Source: Atrichornis clamosus
Taxonomy: Eukaryota > Chordata > Aves > Passeriformes > Menuridae
NCBI GenBank assembly: GCA_013400975.1
Contig: WBMZ01002902.1
Coordinates: 62,001 to 126,000, forward strand
Reading direction: 5' to 3'
Length of the DNA stretch: 64,000 bases
The stretch's first letter is position 1. The number at the start of each line of letters is the position of its first letter. A program made the translations under genes and the position numbers. Under the pieces are notes generated by a model, which saw only the letters and a program-made list of their open reading frames with translations, did not search any database and was not told the origin of the DNA. Positions 26,557-39,148 of the stretch are shown piece by piece.

Positions 26557-27719
26557 TTGTGAAGCTGGGGACAGAAGTTATTAAAGTAATGGGAAAAGCC
26601 TGATGGAACAAAGCTGATCCAGAACATGGATTGAGGAATATTATGTAACTATAAAATGTTTCCCAAAAGCAAGTGAATAGTGCCCTGAATCTGTGGACAT
26701 GACATCACCGCCTCCTAAGAACTTAATTCCCACAGATCCATTGTATCTTATTATTATTTACAGGGGAAGCACGGAGTGAGATTGTCTCCAAAGCACACTC
26801 TGGGTGCAGCCATTAGGCTTAGGAAGTGCTGCTGCCTGTCAGGGCTTCAATAACTGGGTTTATGGGCTTTTCTTTTATTATCTGTGCTGCCAAGATGTGG
26901 ATCCCCATTGAATCCGCCTGCTCTGAAATGGGGGGAATTAACTGTCGGAGATGGGTCAGCTTTTTTGAGCAGCACTCGCCTCTCAGGAGGGTTTCTGAAC
27001 CGAGGTGGAAAAGGATCTTGAAATATTTTGTCCAAGCCACAGATGGAAACATTAAAAACCTAATTAGGAAAGTACATTTGCTTGAGCTGACAGGTTAATC
27101 TGAACTGTAACTATAGATGACACGGCTCCAGGTAATATAAAATTCATGTGGCAATTCAGCAGGAACAGTTGATTAAAGAATTACCAAATAACCCCCCTGA
27201 ATCTGCATTTCTGAGGTCCAGCTCTAATTTTTCAGCAGTTAACTTAATGGCCAGCTGAAAGCTCAGTGCTCAAATGATTCAACAGAACATTCATTCACCA
27301 TCAGTAAACACATAAACCAGGAGTTGGGAGAAATTCTTGGTACCTACTGGAATTAGCAGGATGTGGGCAAATTACCTGTAATCATTTATTTGATGGATTA
27401 AATTTCCTCCCCTTGGCAGACAGAATGTGTTGTAATTTTTCTGAATGTGCTTATTATTTTAAATTGTGTGTTCTATCATTGTCTCAGCAAATGAAGGGAA
27501 GTGGATTGTCAGGAACATACACCTGTGGTTATTCAACCTGCGTGTTTTGGCACAAAAAGTGCATATTTTTTCTGTTCCTAAATAGAAATCAATTCTTCCC
27601 CTGCAATATTTACTGTATTTTTGTTTTCTTGCAAAACAGAACAATTCTGCAAGTAAGAGCAAAGAGGAAGCAGTACCAAGGAAAAACAAGGGTTTCCCAG
27701 TCAGATTGTTGGATGCTGT
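26557..27719. other. Unique AT-rich non-coding stretch
   Basis: No gene or repeat is recognised. The part from about 27055 to 27310 is dense in TAATTA/TTAAT-type words and free of repeats, a texture often seen in conserved non-coding DNA, but conservation cannot be judged here. Confidence 0.5.
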
Positions 27720-28130
27720 TATTTCTGCGGGGATTACAGCGGGGAGTCCCGCTGATATGTGCAATTCCAAACTCTGAATTGCATCCACGGCTCTCAGTCC
27801 ATCCCACGTATCCAGATTTTCTTCCCCTGCCACCCTCGCTGCCAAAGGAACGGACCCGCAGACTCCAGTTTCCGTAACCTGGCTGTGCACCCAGCTGCAA
27901 AGGTTTCACAGCGTCCGGCAGGGAGATCGTGTTCATAACTGGCACCTCCGGTGTTTAAGCCGAACAGATCCCTGCAGGTGTGATGGTGCGCTCGGCTCTG
28001 GCTGCGAACACCGCCAGCACCGTGTCACAGGAGCAGAGGGCAGGTGCCTTTCCTCTCGAGCCCCCAAACGCTGCCCTCTCCGCTCCCCGGCCGTGAACCG
28101 ACGCTTGCCCCAGCGCCGGAGGAGGCTTTT
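27720..28130. promoter_or_regulatory. Small orphan CpG island
   Basis: About 28 CpGs fall in roughly 410 bases by eye, with raised G+C, flanked on both sides by AT-rich CpG-poor DNA. This is the clearest CpG island outside the KCNG4 leader. Minus-strand ORFs cross it (27459-27890, 27610-27945, 27955-28197), but none has a signal peptide, WAP domain or other known motif. It may be a distal promoter, for example of a non-coding RNA, or a CpG-rich enhancer. It sits about 28.5 kb upstream of the KCNG4 leader exon. Confidence 0.45.
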
Positions 28131-31100
28131 GTGTGCTCAAGTGAAGAAATAGCCTGACAGACTGCTCCCCGTGTCTAATGCTGCAAATCAGCACCAATAA
28201 TCATCTTAACTCTTCAGCAGATCTATTTTTAATGAGTGCCACCCCCCAGCTGACTTTGGGCTCGCGATTCCAGATGTGAAGCCATTGGCTGCTGGCTAAT
28301 ACTGGACTTTCACTGGGGCTCTGTAATCCCTCGGGATTATTCAGTGAGATGCTTCCCTCTTCTTTTTACGTAACCAAGGGGACCTTTCTTATTTATCACC
28401 AGAATGGAGTGGTTTCTAAATTCAGGCCAGAAAAGCTGTTCTCCACACTGATATTTATCCATTTATAAATACAATATACTGAACTCAGATAACTAGGCTC
28501 CTAATTCTAGAGCTTCCAGCTTTTCAGTAATTGTTACAATTAAATCTCAAATAATAACATATTTATTTTTTCGCCAGATTCAAATTTTCCCTGGGGAAAA
28601 AAAAATTTAAAAATCCAGCTTTTACTCATAGCCCAAACCTTATATAACTCTTCAGGATATGATTCATACTACAATTGCATGGGATGACAACTGCATTTTG
28701 AAAGACACACATATAGACATTGATGTTGTCTGCCAGCATATCAATTTGCTTTGAAACACATAAACTCTCACTGCCTTCCTTTGACTGAAGGAAGAAATCT
28801 GTCAATGTTTTTAAAGTTCAATATGAAACACCTCCCTTGTGACCAGAGCTGAGTGGGAAGATTTTTCCTGTTCCCTGAAGAGCTGTAAGATTTTGGAAGT
28901 GTTTCGTGTTGTGCATCAGGACCATCCATCAACACTTTGAAAATCCTCAAGGAAGAGAAATTGAGATTTCTTGTCACTGGCTCTGCCGAAAAGTTTCGTT
29001 CCTGTAATTTGAAAACATTTTTTTTCTATTTGAAACATTTTATTTTTGAGCTGGAGATATCTAAAATATTGAAATGAAAAAAATGATTGCCTTCTAAAAA
29101 CCCACCCATTTTCTTATTTTGATAATTATTTTAAAAATAATTTTAAAATTCCACTAAAAATTTATCATTTAGGAGACCAAAGTCCAATCCATTTCAGGTA
29201 AGAACTTCTCAGGGTGACTATTTCTTTGGGAATCAATAGGTTTGTGGACTCAGTTAGCTGGATTAGAGTGTCCAAATTAAAATGGCCCATTGAGCAGGAG
29301 CCAGAGGGAACTCCTGGGCCTCAGTGTTGTGTTCCCAGGGCAGGACCTGGGGGAGGACACGGAGCAGCGGAGGGCAGCTGGCTGTGATATCTGGTTACTG
29401 AGCACACAAATGTTCCTGCCCAGAAATCTTACAAATATTAAATGTTTCTCATGATTTAATTAATGAAAATGCTGCTACATGATTTTATTTTATGAAATTT
29501 GGAAGTTTACAGGGACAAAAAAGTTGTCTTCATTTTGACTGCAATGATTTTGGCTCACCCTGATGCTCTCTAAAATCCCAATCCAAATAAAATGGGACTT
29601 TTGCTTTACAACCATTCTAAAAGAAAATATTTTTTAAAACACCCACTCAGTGGATTGTGAGAGGGGTAAGAATCAAGGGGTTTCAAATGAGGGCATTAAC
29701 GAAATATGAGTGTGTTTGGCTTTGGAATTGCAAACGGAAGCATTTCTGTGATTTCTCCAGAGTTGCTGTGAAAGCTCCAGAGCCCAACCCGTGTGTTCCC
29801 ACAGCAGCTGGAGCACATGGACAGACAGGGACTGCAAAAATGGGTTTCCAAGGAAACCAGAAAATCCAAAAACTGTAATATCACTCGATGAAAATATTTA
29901 ATTAAGAGATTTAACAACTTTCCCTAGATTTAACTTGGTCTCAATAACCTTTTTATTTCTTTTTTAATTTTGGCTTTTTGAGTAGGAAAAACCCTCGCAT
30001 TTTACTTTTATCCACATTTTTAAAACTACATCACAGATAGTTCCAAGGGGGCTGGAGATGGACCTTTGATGTCTTACCCTTCCAGACCAATGCTTCAACC
30101 TCTCCTTAGGTAATAAATTTAAATATGTGGGTTTTTATATGAATTTCGTGGTTTTGTTGGAAGGCTCATGTTATGTCTGTAGTGACTGCAGGGGACTTCA
30201 GACCTATGGCCTGGATGTACCAGGTACCACAAAGCTAAATCCAGTTAAATTCTCTGTGTGCTTTGTCCTTGATCATCTCCTCATGACAGAGTTGGAGGTT
30301 TTTAACAGGTTTTGGGGTTTTTTTAAACCCATTTGGTTAATTTTGAAAGATCAAATAAAGCATTTTCCCATGCTTTGCATTTCACGTCATTTGACCAAAA
30401 GCCGGAACAAACAATTAAGGGATGCAGCAAGAGGTGATGGTGTGCAAGCAGTGCCTGCTTAGCAAGGCTGGCTTGGGAAGAGCTGGAATCAGCCAGGTCT
30501 TGTTAGGGTGCTGTCTGAACCTGCTATCACACACAATATCCTTTGTTACTTTAGCACAATCCCTATGGATGAGTCGCTGCATCACTGTAATCTGATTTAA
30601 AATGAGAAATAGCCATAAACATCTGCTCCATCACCGTCCAGCCTGGCTTTGCTGAGCTCCTGGGCGCATTGCGATGAAGGAGCCACCATCTGTTGCTGAG
30701 CTCTTGCCCTTTCCATCTTCTGTGCTCCTACCAACAACATCCAAAATCCGCGAAAATCCATGGAATGATTCGGAGGCAGAGCAGGACCAACCAGAGCTCA
30801 GTGGAAGTTGTCTCATGGTGGGTCAGAACACCCAGGAGTCACTCACAGCCACCCCCTAAAATAAATGGGTGTGCTTGGAGCAGCTCCGGCTGTGGAGCCA
30901 TCCCACAAACATCTGTGCTGTTTGCCACACGTCCTCCTCCAAAGGATCCTGGTGGAATGGGTCATATTTAGTGGGAACTGATGGACTCACCTGAGCTGGC
31001 GGGGGATGAGAGAAGACTTACAGTGAATCCATGCTGGAAATGGGAAGAAACACAACCCCAGTTGCTGTAGATATTGGTATGTTTATGTCACATGTTATGC

Positions 31101-33439
31101 TTATTTTTATACTGTGAGAGATAAACTGTAAGAGATCCATCAGCTTTTTCTGTCTGCTTCTAGCTATGCTGTTATAAATAGAATGGATTTGGAGAATGCA
31201 TAATATTTCCCAACCTTCCCAGTCAGGCTCCAACCCAGTGCAACTCATGGGTGAGAGCAGCAAAGAGCAACACAGACACTGTGGGAGATGTGGAAGACCT
31301 CTGTCCTGAGTGGCCAAAGATTTTCCCCAGTGTTTTAGTTCAGCCTCAAGCATTCTTTCTGGATCCTGGTGTTTTCATTTCCCACCAACTTTTGTCAATA
31401 ACAGGCCTAAAAAAGTAATCAGGGGCATTCTGTTGTAAAAAAAAGAAAACAACCAAGAGGAAATCCTTGGCAAATTGTCTTTTAAAACTCACCCTGTTAC
31501 CTGTATACTGAATTAAAATTAAAACTCGCACATGATAGAAATAGAGAGGAATGATTCACTTGTTACTGCTGTTTGGCTTCTCATATATTGGCTGTGTTGT
31601 GCAGAATATTATTTTTCAATTCCCCCCCTTCCAATATTTCACTCTCACAGACCTCAGGGCCTTAGGATTTCAGCAGCCAGTTCTCACACAGTTGTTTCAG
31701 CCTTAAAATCTCAGTGCTAAGTAAATGTACATAATCCAGTGACAGATTGGGCTCTTACTGTGGAGACAGAAGAAATAATCAAGTCCAGGACAGAAAATCC
31801 CAGACACACATCTGACTTTAGTGCCAGAGCAAGCAGAAGGTTTCTTAAATTACAGAGAACTTGTCAACAAATAGCAATAACGTGGTGAACTATGGCCCAG
31901 AATGGCCTGATCCCTGTTCCAACACAGGGCTCGGCTTGCCCAGCTCAGCTCTAATCTTTCAGCTTTGTGGTCAGAGAGGAAAGGAATGCAAGGTTGGCAC
32001 AAGTCTTGCAGAAAGGTTTTTGAGGTAGCAGAGATGTGTTTCATCTCTATTTCATCTCTCACTGAGTATTTCTTTAGTAGTTAAGTGGGATCAGTCATGG
32101 AGGGAAGACTTTTTCCCTTCTAGTTTTCCAGAGGCTGATTCTTTTTAGACGAGGTCTGGTTACAGCTCCCTGACCTGGGGCACATCCCCAGCACAGGCCA
32201 GGCCAGCAGCTCCGTGTTGGGAAGTGCCTGGACACCAAACCCACTCTTCCTTCCCACAGAGAAAGTCACGGAGATGGGAGTCTGCTCCCTGCCACACACT
32301 TTTAATTGCAGTGAAACCCACACCACAGTGTTTACATGTTTCAAATGCCACCTTGCAGAAATCCTTCCTGTGTTAGTTAGCACAGAATCCCCAAAGCCTG
32401 TGGAAGGCATCTGTCTGGAGTAGATGATTAAACACAGCCATGTGCAACTCCTCCTCCTTCTCAGAAGCGAGGGGCCACCCCCAGAGGAGCTGCCTCTCCT
32501 CCCAGCCATGCACACGAGCAGGGAATGGATCTCAGCCCAGCCAAGAGGAGCATTCCAACCCAAGACTGAGGTGTCCTTTTTACTGAAAGAGGTAACAAAG
32601 CTCTCAAGAGCCTAATGAAGCCAAAACTCATCCCAGCTCTCTGTTTTCCAAGCCAAGGGCTGTTCCATTTGTCCAGGATACATGCTGTAAAGGGACGCTT
32701 TCTCCCAGATAGAACATTCAGCCCTTGGAGAGGCAGACTGGACTTACCCAGGGGACTGTCCTTCTCTCCCAGGTAGGCGAGTGCAGGAACAGATGGGCAG
32801 ATCCTCCTGCTATTCCCATTTCCAAACAAGCTGGCATTTGTCACCTTGTCCACCTGTGCTTTACATCACTGCTCTAAGTGAGACAGGTCATCTGTCCAGA
32901 GCCTCCAGCGAGTTTTTTGGAAGGAAAGAGAAAATGGCAACAAATCTTCAGTGCAAGGACCTGGGATATGCAGATACAGGTGATCCTTAATACCTTGAGA
33001 CAAATCACAGGATCCAGCTGTCCCACAGGGAATGAGGGATGTCAGTGCCCATGCAGCAGATCCTTGGCACCTGACAGACACTGTTCCCTAAAGAAATAAA
33101 TTGGAAAGGTTTTGTTCTGGCCAACACCGACTTTGTGTTAACATCCACCTTCCTCCCCATGTCCTGCCTGTGTTTGACTCCTATTTTGGAGGTTGCCTTG
33201 TTGTACCTGGATGGCTGTAGGTTTTTGCAGCCCTAGGCAGACATTAGCAGATCTCTGTTTCTATCCCTATTATCTCAGATTTTAAAAATAATTTTTAATT
33301 CATTTATTTAGCACAGAAGTACCTTTTCAGCTAAAAAATAACAAATATTTTAACAGGTTTTTTCTCCCTTGTCTTGTTTTCTGTTCCCTGATCAGCACTA
33401 ACCAGTGCCTTATGGAAAAAACGTTGCAGAAGGTTTTCT
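28131..33439. other. AT-rich non-coding stretch
   Basis: Strongly AT-rich at about 28440-28620 and 28990-29170, with many oligo-A and oligo-T runs. No recognised exon, repeat or RNA gene. ORFs are short. Confidence 0.6.
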
Positions 33440-33587
33440 GCATCCCTCAGACACTTTCAACTTTCTTTTTTCTTTCCCCCTCATTTTTGTCTATCCCATG
33501 TGATTCGTTTTTCCTCCTCCTCTTCTCATTTTATTCTCTTTCCTTTGATTTTCTGTCTTCTTTATCGCCTTTGTCTTGAGCTGCAGG
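33440..33587 (+). other. Pyrimidine-rich tract ending in CAG
   Basis: About 140 bases dominated by C and T on the + strand end TTGTCTTGAGCTGCAG, with AG at 33579-33580 and 33585-33586. It has the shape of a very strong splice acceptor, but the sequence after it encodes no recognised protein. It may equally be plain low-complexity sequence. Confidence 0.4.
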
Positions 33588-36401
33588 TGCCCTACAGTAC
33601 CCCCAGCTGCATTTGCTTTTCAAATCCATGCGGCTGCAGCCATGAAAAAAAGCAGGAGTGTTGAGAATCCTGCAGTGGTGTGCTGGGAAACACGAGGGAT
33701 GCCAGGAGTTAGAGGTGGACGATCTGTGGGGGACAGGATCCTTGAGAAACACGCTGTGAATGGAATTTGAAACGTTGCTAAAAATTACAGCCAGAGAAAC
33801 TGAGGGGGCTGAGGGTGAAAACTTCCATTTCATTTCCATGCCTCCTGGACTCCTCACTCCTTTAAGATCTTTCAAATTGAGTTAAATCTTGTGATCCTCA
33901 GACAGGCAACATTCCCACTGACTGTTATTAAGCACCCTGCTCTCACACCTCCTGGAGATGCACCAGGCCCTCTTTATTTATTCCTAACTAACATACCAGA
34001 TGGACACACAGCTCTCCAAAGAGGTTCACTCCAACACCCACCCTCTAGTTTTTTTTTTTGAGGCAACCCCAGTAATGAAAATAAATGCCTGGGGCCTGAC
34101 AGAAAGCAGGCGTTTGATTACATTAACAGCCAGTTTTCCAGCCAAAAGTGATAACAAATTAAATAGCCATCTGAGATGTGAAATAACAAACCCAGGGATG
34201 CTGGCACAAATTGCCATCTGTGTGTTGCTCACTGAGGGTTCAGTTTCCAAAGGAACCCACACCCAGCAAAGTGTGTGACTGAGTGAGGGGCTCCTTCCAA
34301 AGCCGTGGAGCAGCAGCAAAGCCCAAGAAACAACTCAGAGAATGAACACTAAGCCTGGATTTAACCACTTTGCTACCATAAAGGCAGGAAATCCACTTGG
34401 ACATTTAAAATATGTACGAACATTTAATAGATATGTGAACAAACACATCCTTAAGTAAAGCAAGTGATGAGTCACTTCCAATTTGCCCCCTTAGCAATAA
34501 TGTCCTGCAGTAGGTGCAGACAGCCTGTATGACTTTACAACACTTAATATTTAAACCTGAAGCAATAAAATTATGGTAATTCAGAGCAAAGATTGGACAT
34601 AAATTCCTAACATGATTATTTTAGCAGCCCCCACAAGCAACGTTTCTCCTAAAGGTGAGTCCGTGTTTCTGAGATTCACAAGCTCCTGTACAAAGGTTTG
34701 CTCTGCACAGCAAAGTGGTTGAAGAAATATCAGTTCTGACACACCAAATCCCACTTTTTGAGGTCTCACAGCTTACTGTCCAGGTGTTCAAGATCTTTCC
34801 ATGGGAAGCAGCTTTGTGTGAAAATGTTTCATCTAAAGGCTTTGCTGCTAAATAAAGCAAAAAGCCAGAACTTGCCAGGTCCTCAGGTGTAAAGCACCTG
34901 CCCAGCCTGGGAGTAGCATTTTCCTTGCACAGAATATGTGCTTTTAGGTTTCACAGCAGCAATACACAATTTAAGCCAAGTAGCCAATATTTTCAATTTT
35001 ATTTCCCCCTCTTTGGTGCTTTCCCCTCTTTCTTTAAATTGCAGAACCAGCAAGTTCACGGTTCTGAGAGTTTTAGCCCATATTCAATAAGAAATAATAA
35101 TAAAAAATAAATTCAACAATAAGACTACATGGCTGTAATGAAAAGATTAAAAATGTAATCTAAATATGGCTTTCAGAGCCAAGCAGGAGGTACAAGAGAA
35201 TACCTTCATTTTTTTATAAACAATATTTGCAAAGATTAAGTTGTGATTTAGCTGCAGGTGTTGGCAGTACTGTTGTTAAGCACCTGCTCCATCCACATGA
35301 AATCCTGTTGGCTTGTTTGACTTAAATTTAAGTACATGAAAAACCATGTTCCTAAACAAGAGCTGCTGGAAGGAAATTTCACAGCAAGGCTGAATTTTAA
35401 ATTAATCGATCTCCAAACTTCTCCATCAACATTCCCCACTCTACTTGCTTACATGGTCAAACCGGCACAAATTCTGAATCGGAAAGAAAAGCAATTGTAG
35501 ATGATTTTGATCGTTTCGGGCACTGACGAGGGAATTGCAAAAATTTTCCGATACTTTCAACACTGGAAAAGGGTTGTTTATATTGTTAGAGCGTTCTGCT
35601 TTTAAAACAAAGGTTTTAGAACAAAGGTTGTCCAGGGAGAGCCATGCCTTGGGAGAGCAGAGTGTGGTGTGGCACGGCCACGGCAGGGACTGTGCTGGTC
35701 CCTCACTGCCCGAGAGCTGTGTGTGCTCCTGCACACGCTGTGGGTGCTGAGGCTTCACTTAATGAAGGGTAATTAGTCATCCCCTGCCCTGCCCACTCCT
35801 GCCTTCTGACGCAGAACTTGCATTCAGAGCAGCTGGTCCAGGGCCCCTCTGCCTGCTGGGCCTCCAGATGAAGTGAGGCTCTTGAGGTGCTTCCCAGTGA
35901 GTCCACACCAGCTGCCTGCTCCTTCTCTCCTCCTCAGGGAAGAACTTCACTGCGAGCAGATATTTCCGTGTTTTCAGACATCCACGTCTGTTCCGGCCAA
36001 GGCACAGCTGATCCCAGGACTAGCAGCTGAATTATCATGCCGCCAACACAGGGAAATGGTCCTTTGATCCCTGGGGTGGGCCAAAGTGCCATTGGGTCAC
36101 TGATAAACCCACATGGAACACAGAACTGTCATGCATCAGAACATCTCTGGGATTGCCCTGTACCAATTAACACTAGAATGCTAAAATATAATTATACTAC
36201 TTTCATTCTCAAGGCTTTGACAGTGTGGCCCATTTGTCCGTACATAACTGAGGTCATCCAGTTTGAATTTCCTAACTTTCTGCACTCCTGAGTGTCTTCT
36301 ACTACTTCCCTGTGTGTTTTATGGTGTCATAAAGAAAACAAACTAGTAAGACCTCCGAAGTGATGTCATCCCCTCTGAATTTATTGAATTTTCCTGACAG
36401 A
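33588..36401. other. Non-coding stretch, nothing recognised
   Basis: Unique sequence with a T run at about 34049-34059. No exon, RNA gene or interspersed repeat is recognised. Confidence 0.6.
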
Positions 36402-36636
36402 CAGTAGGTTTAGATGAGATATTAGGGAAAAAATCTTCCCTGTGCGGGTGGGAAGGCCCTGGCACAGGGTGCCCAGAGGAGCTGTGGCTGCCCCAGCCCT
36501 GGAAGTGTCCAAGGCCAGGTTGGATGGGGCTTGGAGCAACCTGGGGTAGTGGAAGGTGTCCCTGCCCATGGCAGGGGATGGAACAAGATGATCTTTAAAG
36601 GTCCTTTCCAACCCAAACTATTCTGTGATTCTGTGA
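36402..36636 (+). mobile_element. CR1 LINE 3' fragment, plus strand, with 3' tail
   Basis: It begins near GGTTTAGATGAGATATTAGG and continues through the CR1 3' core (GCCCAGAGGAGCTGTGGCTG, CCAGGTTGGATGGGGCTTGG, GATGATCTTTAAAGGTCC). It ends CCAACCCAAACTATTCTGTGATTCTGTGA, in which ATTCTGTG is the short 3' repeat typical of CR1. Only the 3' terminal region is present, without reverse transcriptase sequence. The minus-strand ORFs over it are shadows. Confidence 0.92.
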
Positions 36637-38879
36637 ATGCTGGTACTGCAATTTCTTGTGATCCCACGGGGAAGGCGCTCAGCACAATTTAATTCTTTTC
36701 TCTGCTGCTGCATGTTATTTTTTAAATAGATGACCACCAGTTCCAGATGTCTCTAAAAACTGGAGCATCTGAGTAATTCAGCACTCCCAAGTAGCAGCAC
36801 TGTGCAGGCAGAACAGATGGCCAGTCCCACAGCCTTGGACGTACATCCTCCTGACGTGCGAGATGGAAACTGCAGTGCAGGAAAAACAAGGTGTTGGACT
36901 TTTTTATTAGCTTTATGGGGTGAGTGACATTTTGCTGGAAGCCAGGCTATTTCTGGTTGCCATGTGTTGCTGCTGCTCATACCTAAATTGGAGATGAACT
37001 TGTGGAAAGACGTGAAAACTGTCATGATGCAGCAGGCAACAGGAGGATGAAAGTCCCTGGTCTAGACAGATGATGATGGAATCGCATATTTTTAATTTAG
37101 TATTGAAGGACATTTCTATCAGCACCTGTAATCTGTGGACACATTCTGCTCCGGGACAAAATAACCAATTATTACACCAATTCCATACAAAGCAGTGGGA
37201 TTATACAAGTAGAAATGAATGATAATAAATATATAAAGACATACTATGGGCTTCTTGCATCTAAATGTGTAGATGAGAAGCTGTAGATAGATATAAATAT
37301 TAAGAAATTGTATCTAGACAGGCAATCAATTGTCAAGATTTTAGTGCCTTGGCTCCTCTCATTAAATACAGGTCTAGAGACACATTTTCTCCTAATTTTC
37401 ATATTGAAATTACTCATCATTTCATTGAAATAAAAACAACAGAAAAATAAATTCAGCCGTGCCTTAGCTTTGTGATTTAGCACCTCTACCCATAGCAGGT
37501 TTTTCACAAAACTTTTCAACATCTCTGCAGCAAGAAAATCTAAATTCGTGGCTGCATTGGTTTATTCTATGATTAAGTAAAGATGTCTCTATTGCCAGCA
37601 GAGTTCTCTATCCTCTGAGATATTACTCGAAGCACACACATTTGGATAATTTTCATATTCTAAACATTTCTATCTGGCATGTTAGTCCAATTTCCTTTAA
37701 TGTTCTAACAGGAGTAACACAGGTGCTAATTCACCATGATGCTGAGTGACATCTACACAAGTTACTTGCACAAACCCTGGCTCCTGATTTCTGAAGCCTT
37801 CTGCTGGTTTTAATTCATATCCACGCAAAAAATTGCAGACTTTAAATGGAAAGCTTCAGAAGTTGAGTTCCTCTGCTACAGTTCCAGCCAGCAGGACCCC
37901 AGATCTTGCTGCAGAGCCCACATTAAGCTTGTGTCGACGTGGGAATGAGTGACTGTTGCTTTATGTTGTCCCCCACACACAATATTGGTGGGGAGATGCA
38001 GGGCCATGGCTTCAAAGCGGGCAAAGTGAGAGGTAGGAGCCCCCCTGGGAGTGCTTCCAGACACAGTCACAATGTGCATTTCCCATAGGCCTGGGCTCAG
38101 TTACCTCTTCAGAGGTACGAGAGTGGCATAACCAGGTATCACATAAAATTATACCTAGAGTGAGCTGGAGCCACACAATTCCTTTCAAAAACCACAGCAG
38201 GTGTTGCCTGTGGATAAACTGAAGAGCAAAGCAGTGCCCAGGCACTTTTATTGTCCCTTGTCACTGGAACAAATGCTCTGCCATTTAATTACGGCGAGGA
38301 ACTGTCAGGTGAACGTGTCAGACAAGGGGAAGGGAAGGATAAACGTCTTTTTGCTTAATGAGCACTCAGCAGCCAGTGTCAGGTGTACAGGAAACCAGTG
38401 TGGAGACAGCTCCACACACAATGCAGGTCAGCAGAAGGCAGCAGGTAACCTGAAGACGCCTCCCTGCCCTGCAAACAGGCTGAAACTGGGCAGGGTTTGT
38501 ACTTAACAGAGCCCTCACTGGGTGCCTTGTCCCCTGCTTACACAGCTACAGTTTGCTTGTACTTCTGCTTTTCCTTTTCCCTTTACAGATGTTGTATAAG
38601 TGCACAAAAATGGTTCCAAGCATAGCCCCTTCCCCTGATTTCAAACAAAACTTAGCACTAAGAAATAAAACCTATTTTTAAGTTGCTGCACAGGCTGAGT
38701 ATAATAGCCACCACAGAAATGTCTTGCAGTGCTGCTCAGAGCTCTCAGGTCAGACCAGAAAGTGTGTTTCATTATGACACTTCTTGTAACAGGGAGATGA
38801 CAGTGCTACCAGTTTGCTGAACATGTCAAAGAGATTAATTTGATTAATTTACTTCTGCCTTGCTCACTGTTCTCCCAAG
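36637..38879. other. Non-coding stretch between two CR1 fragments
   Basis: Unique AT-leaning sequence with no recognised exon or repeat; only short ORFs. Confidence 0.6.
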
Positions 38880-39148
38880 GAACAAGTGACAGGACTACAG
38901 GAAATCAAGTTGAGCTAGGGGAGGTTTAGATTTGATATTTGAAAAAATTTCTTCACAGAAAGAGTTGTGAAGCTTTGGAATGGGCTGGCCAGGGCAGTGG
39001 TGGAGTCACCAACCCTGGAAGCATTCAGAAAATGTGTGGATGCGACACTTGAGGATGGGGTTTAATGGTGAACATGGCGGTGGTTCTGGTTGATGGCTGG
39101 ATTTGATGAACTTGGAGGTCTTTTCCAACCTTACCAATCCTATGATTT
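38880..39148 (+). mobile_element. CR1 LINE 3' fragment, second subfamily, plus strand
   Basis: It starts near ACAAGTGACAGGA and reads GAGGTTTAGATTTGATATTT, then a TGGTGGAGTCACCAACCCTG block, GTGTGGATGCGACACTTGAG, GGTTTAATGGTGAACATGG and GGAGGTCTTTTCCAACCTTA. It ends near CCTATGATTT. The wording differs from the copies at 5.0 and 36.4 kb and fits another avian CR1 subfamily. It is 5'-truncated with no coding content. Confidence 0.88.
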
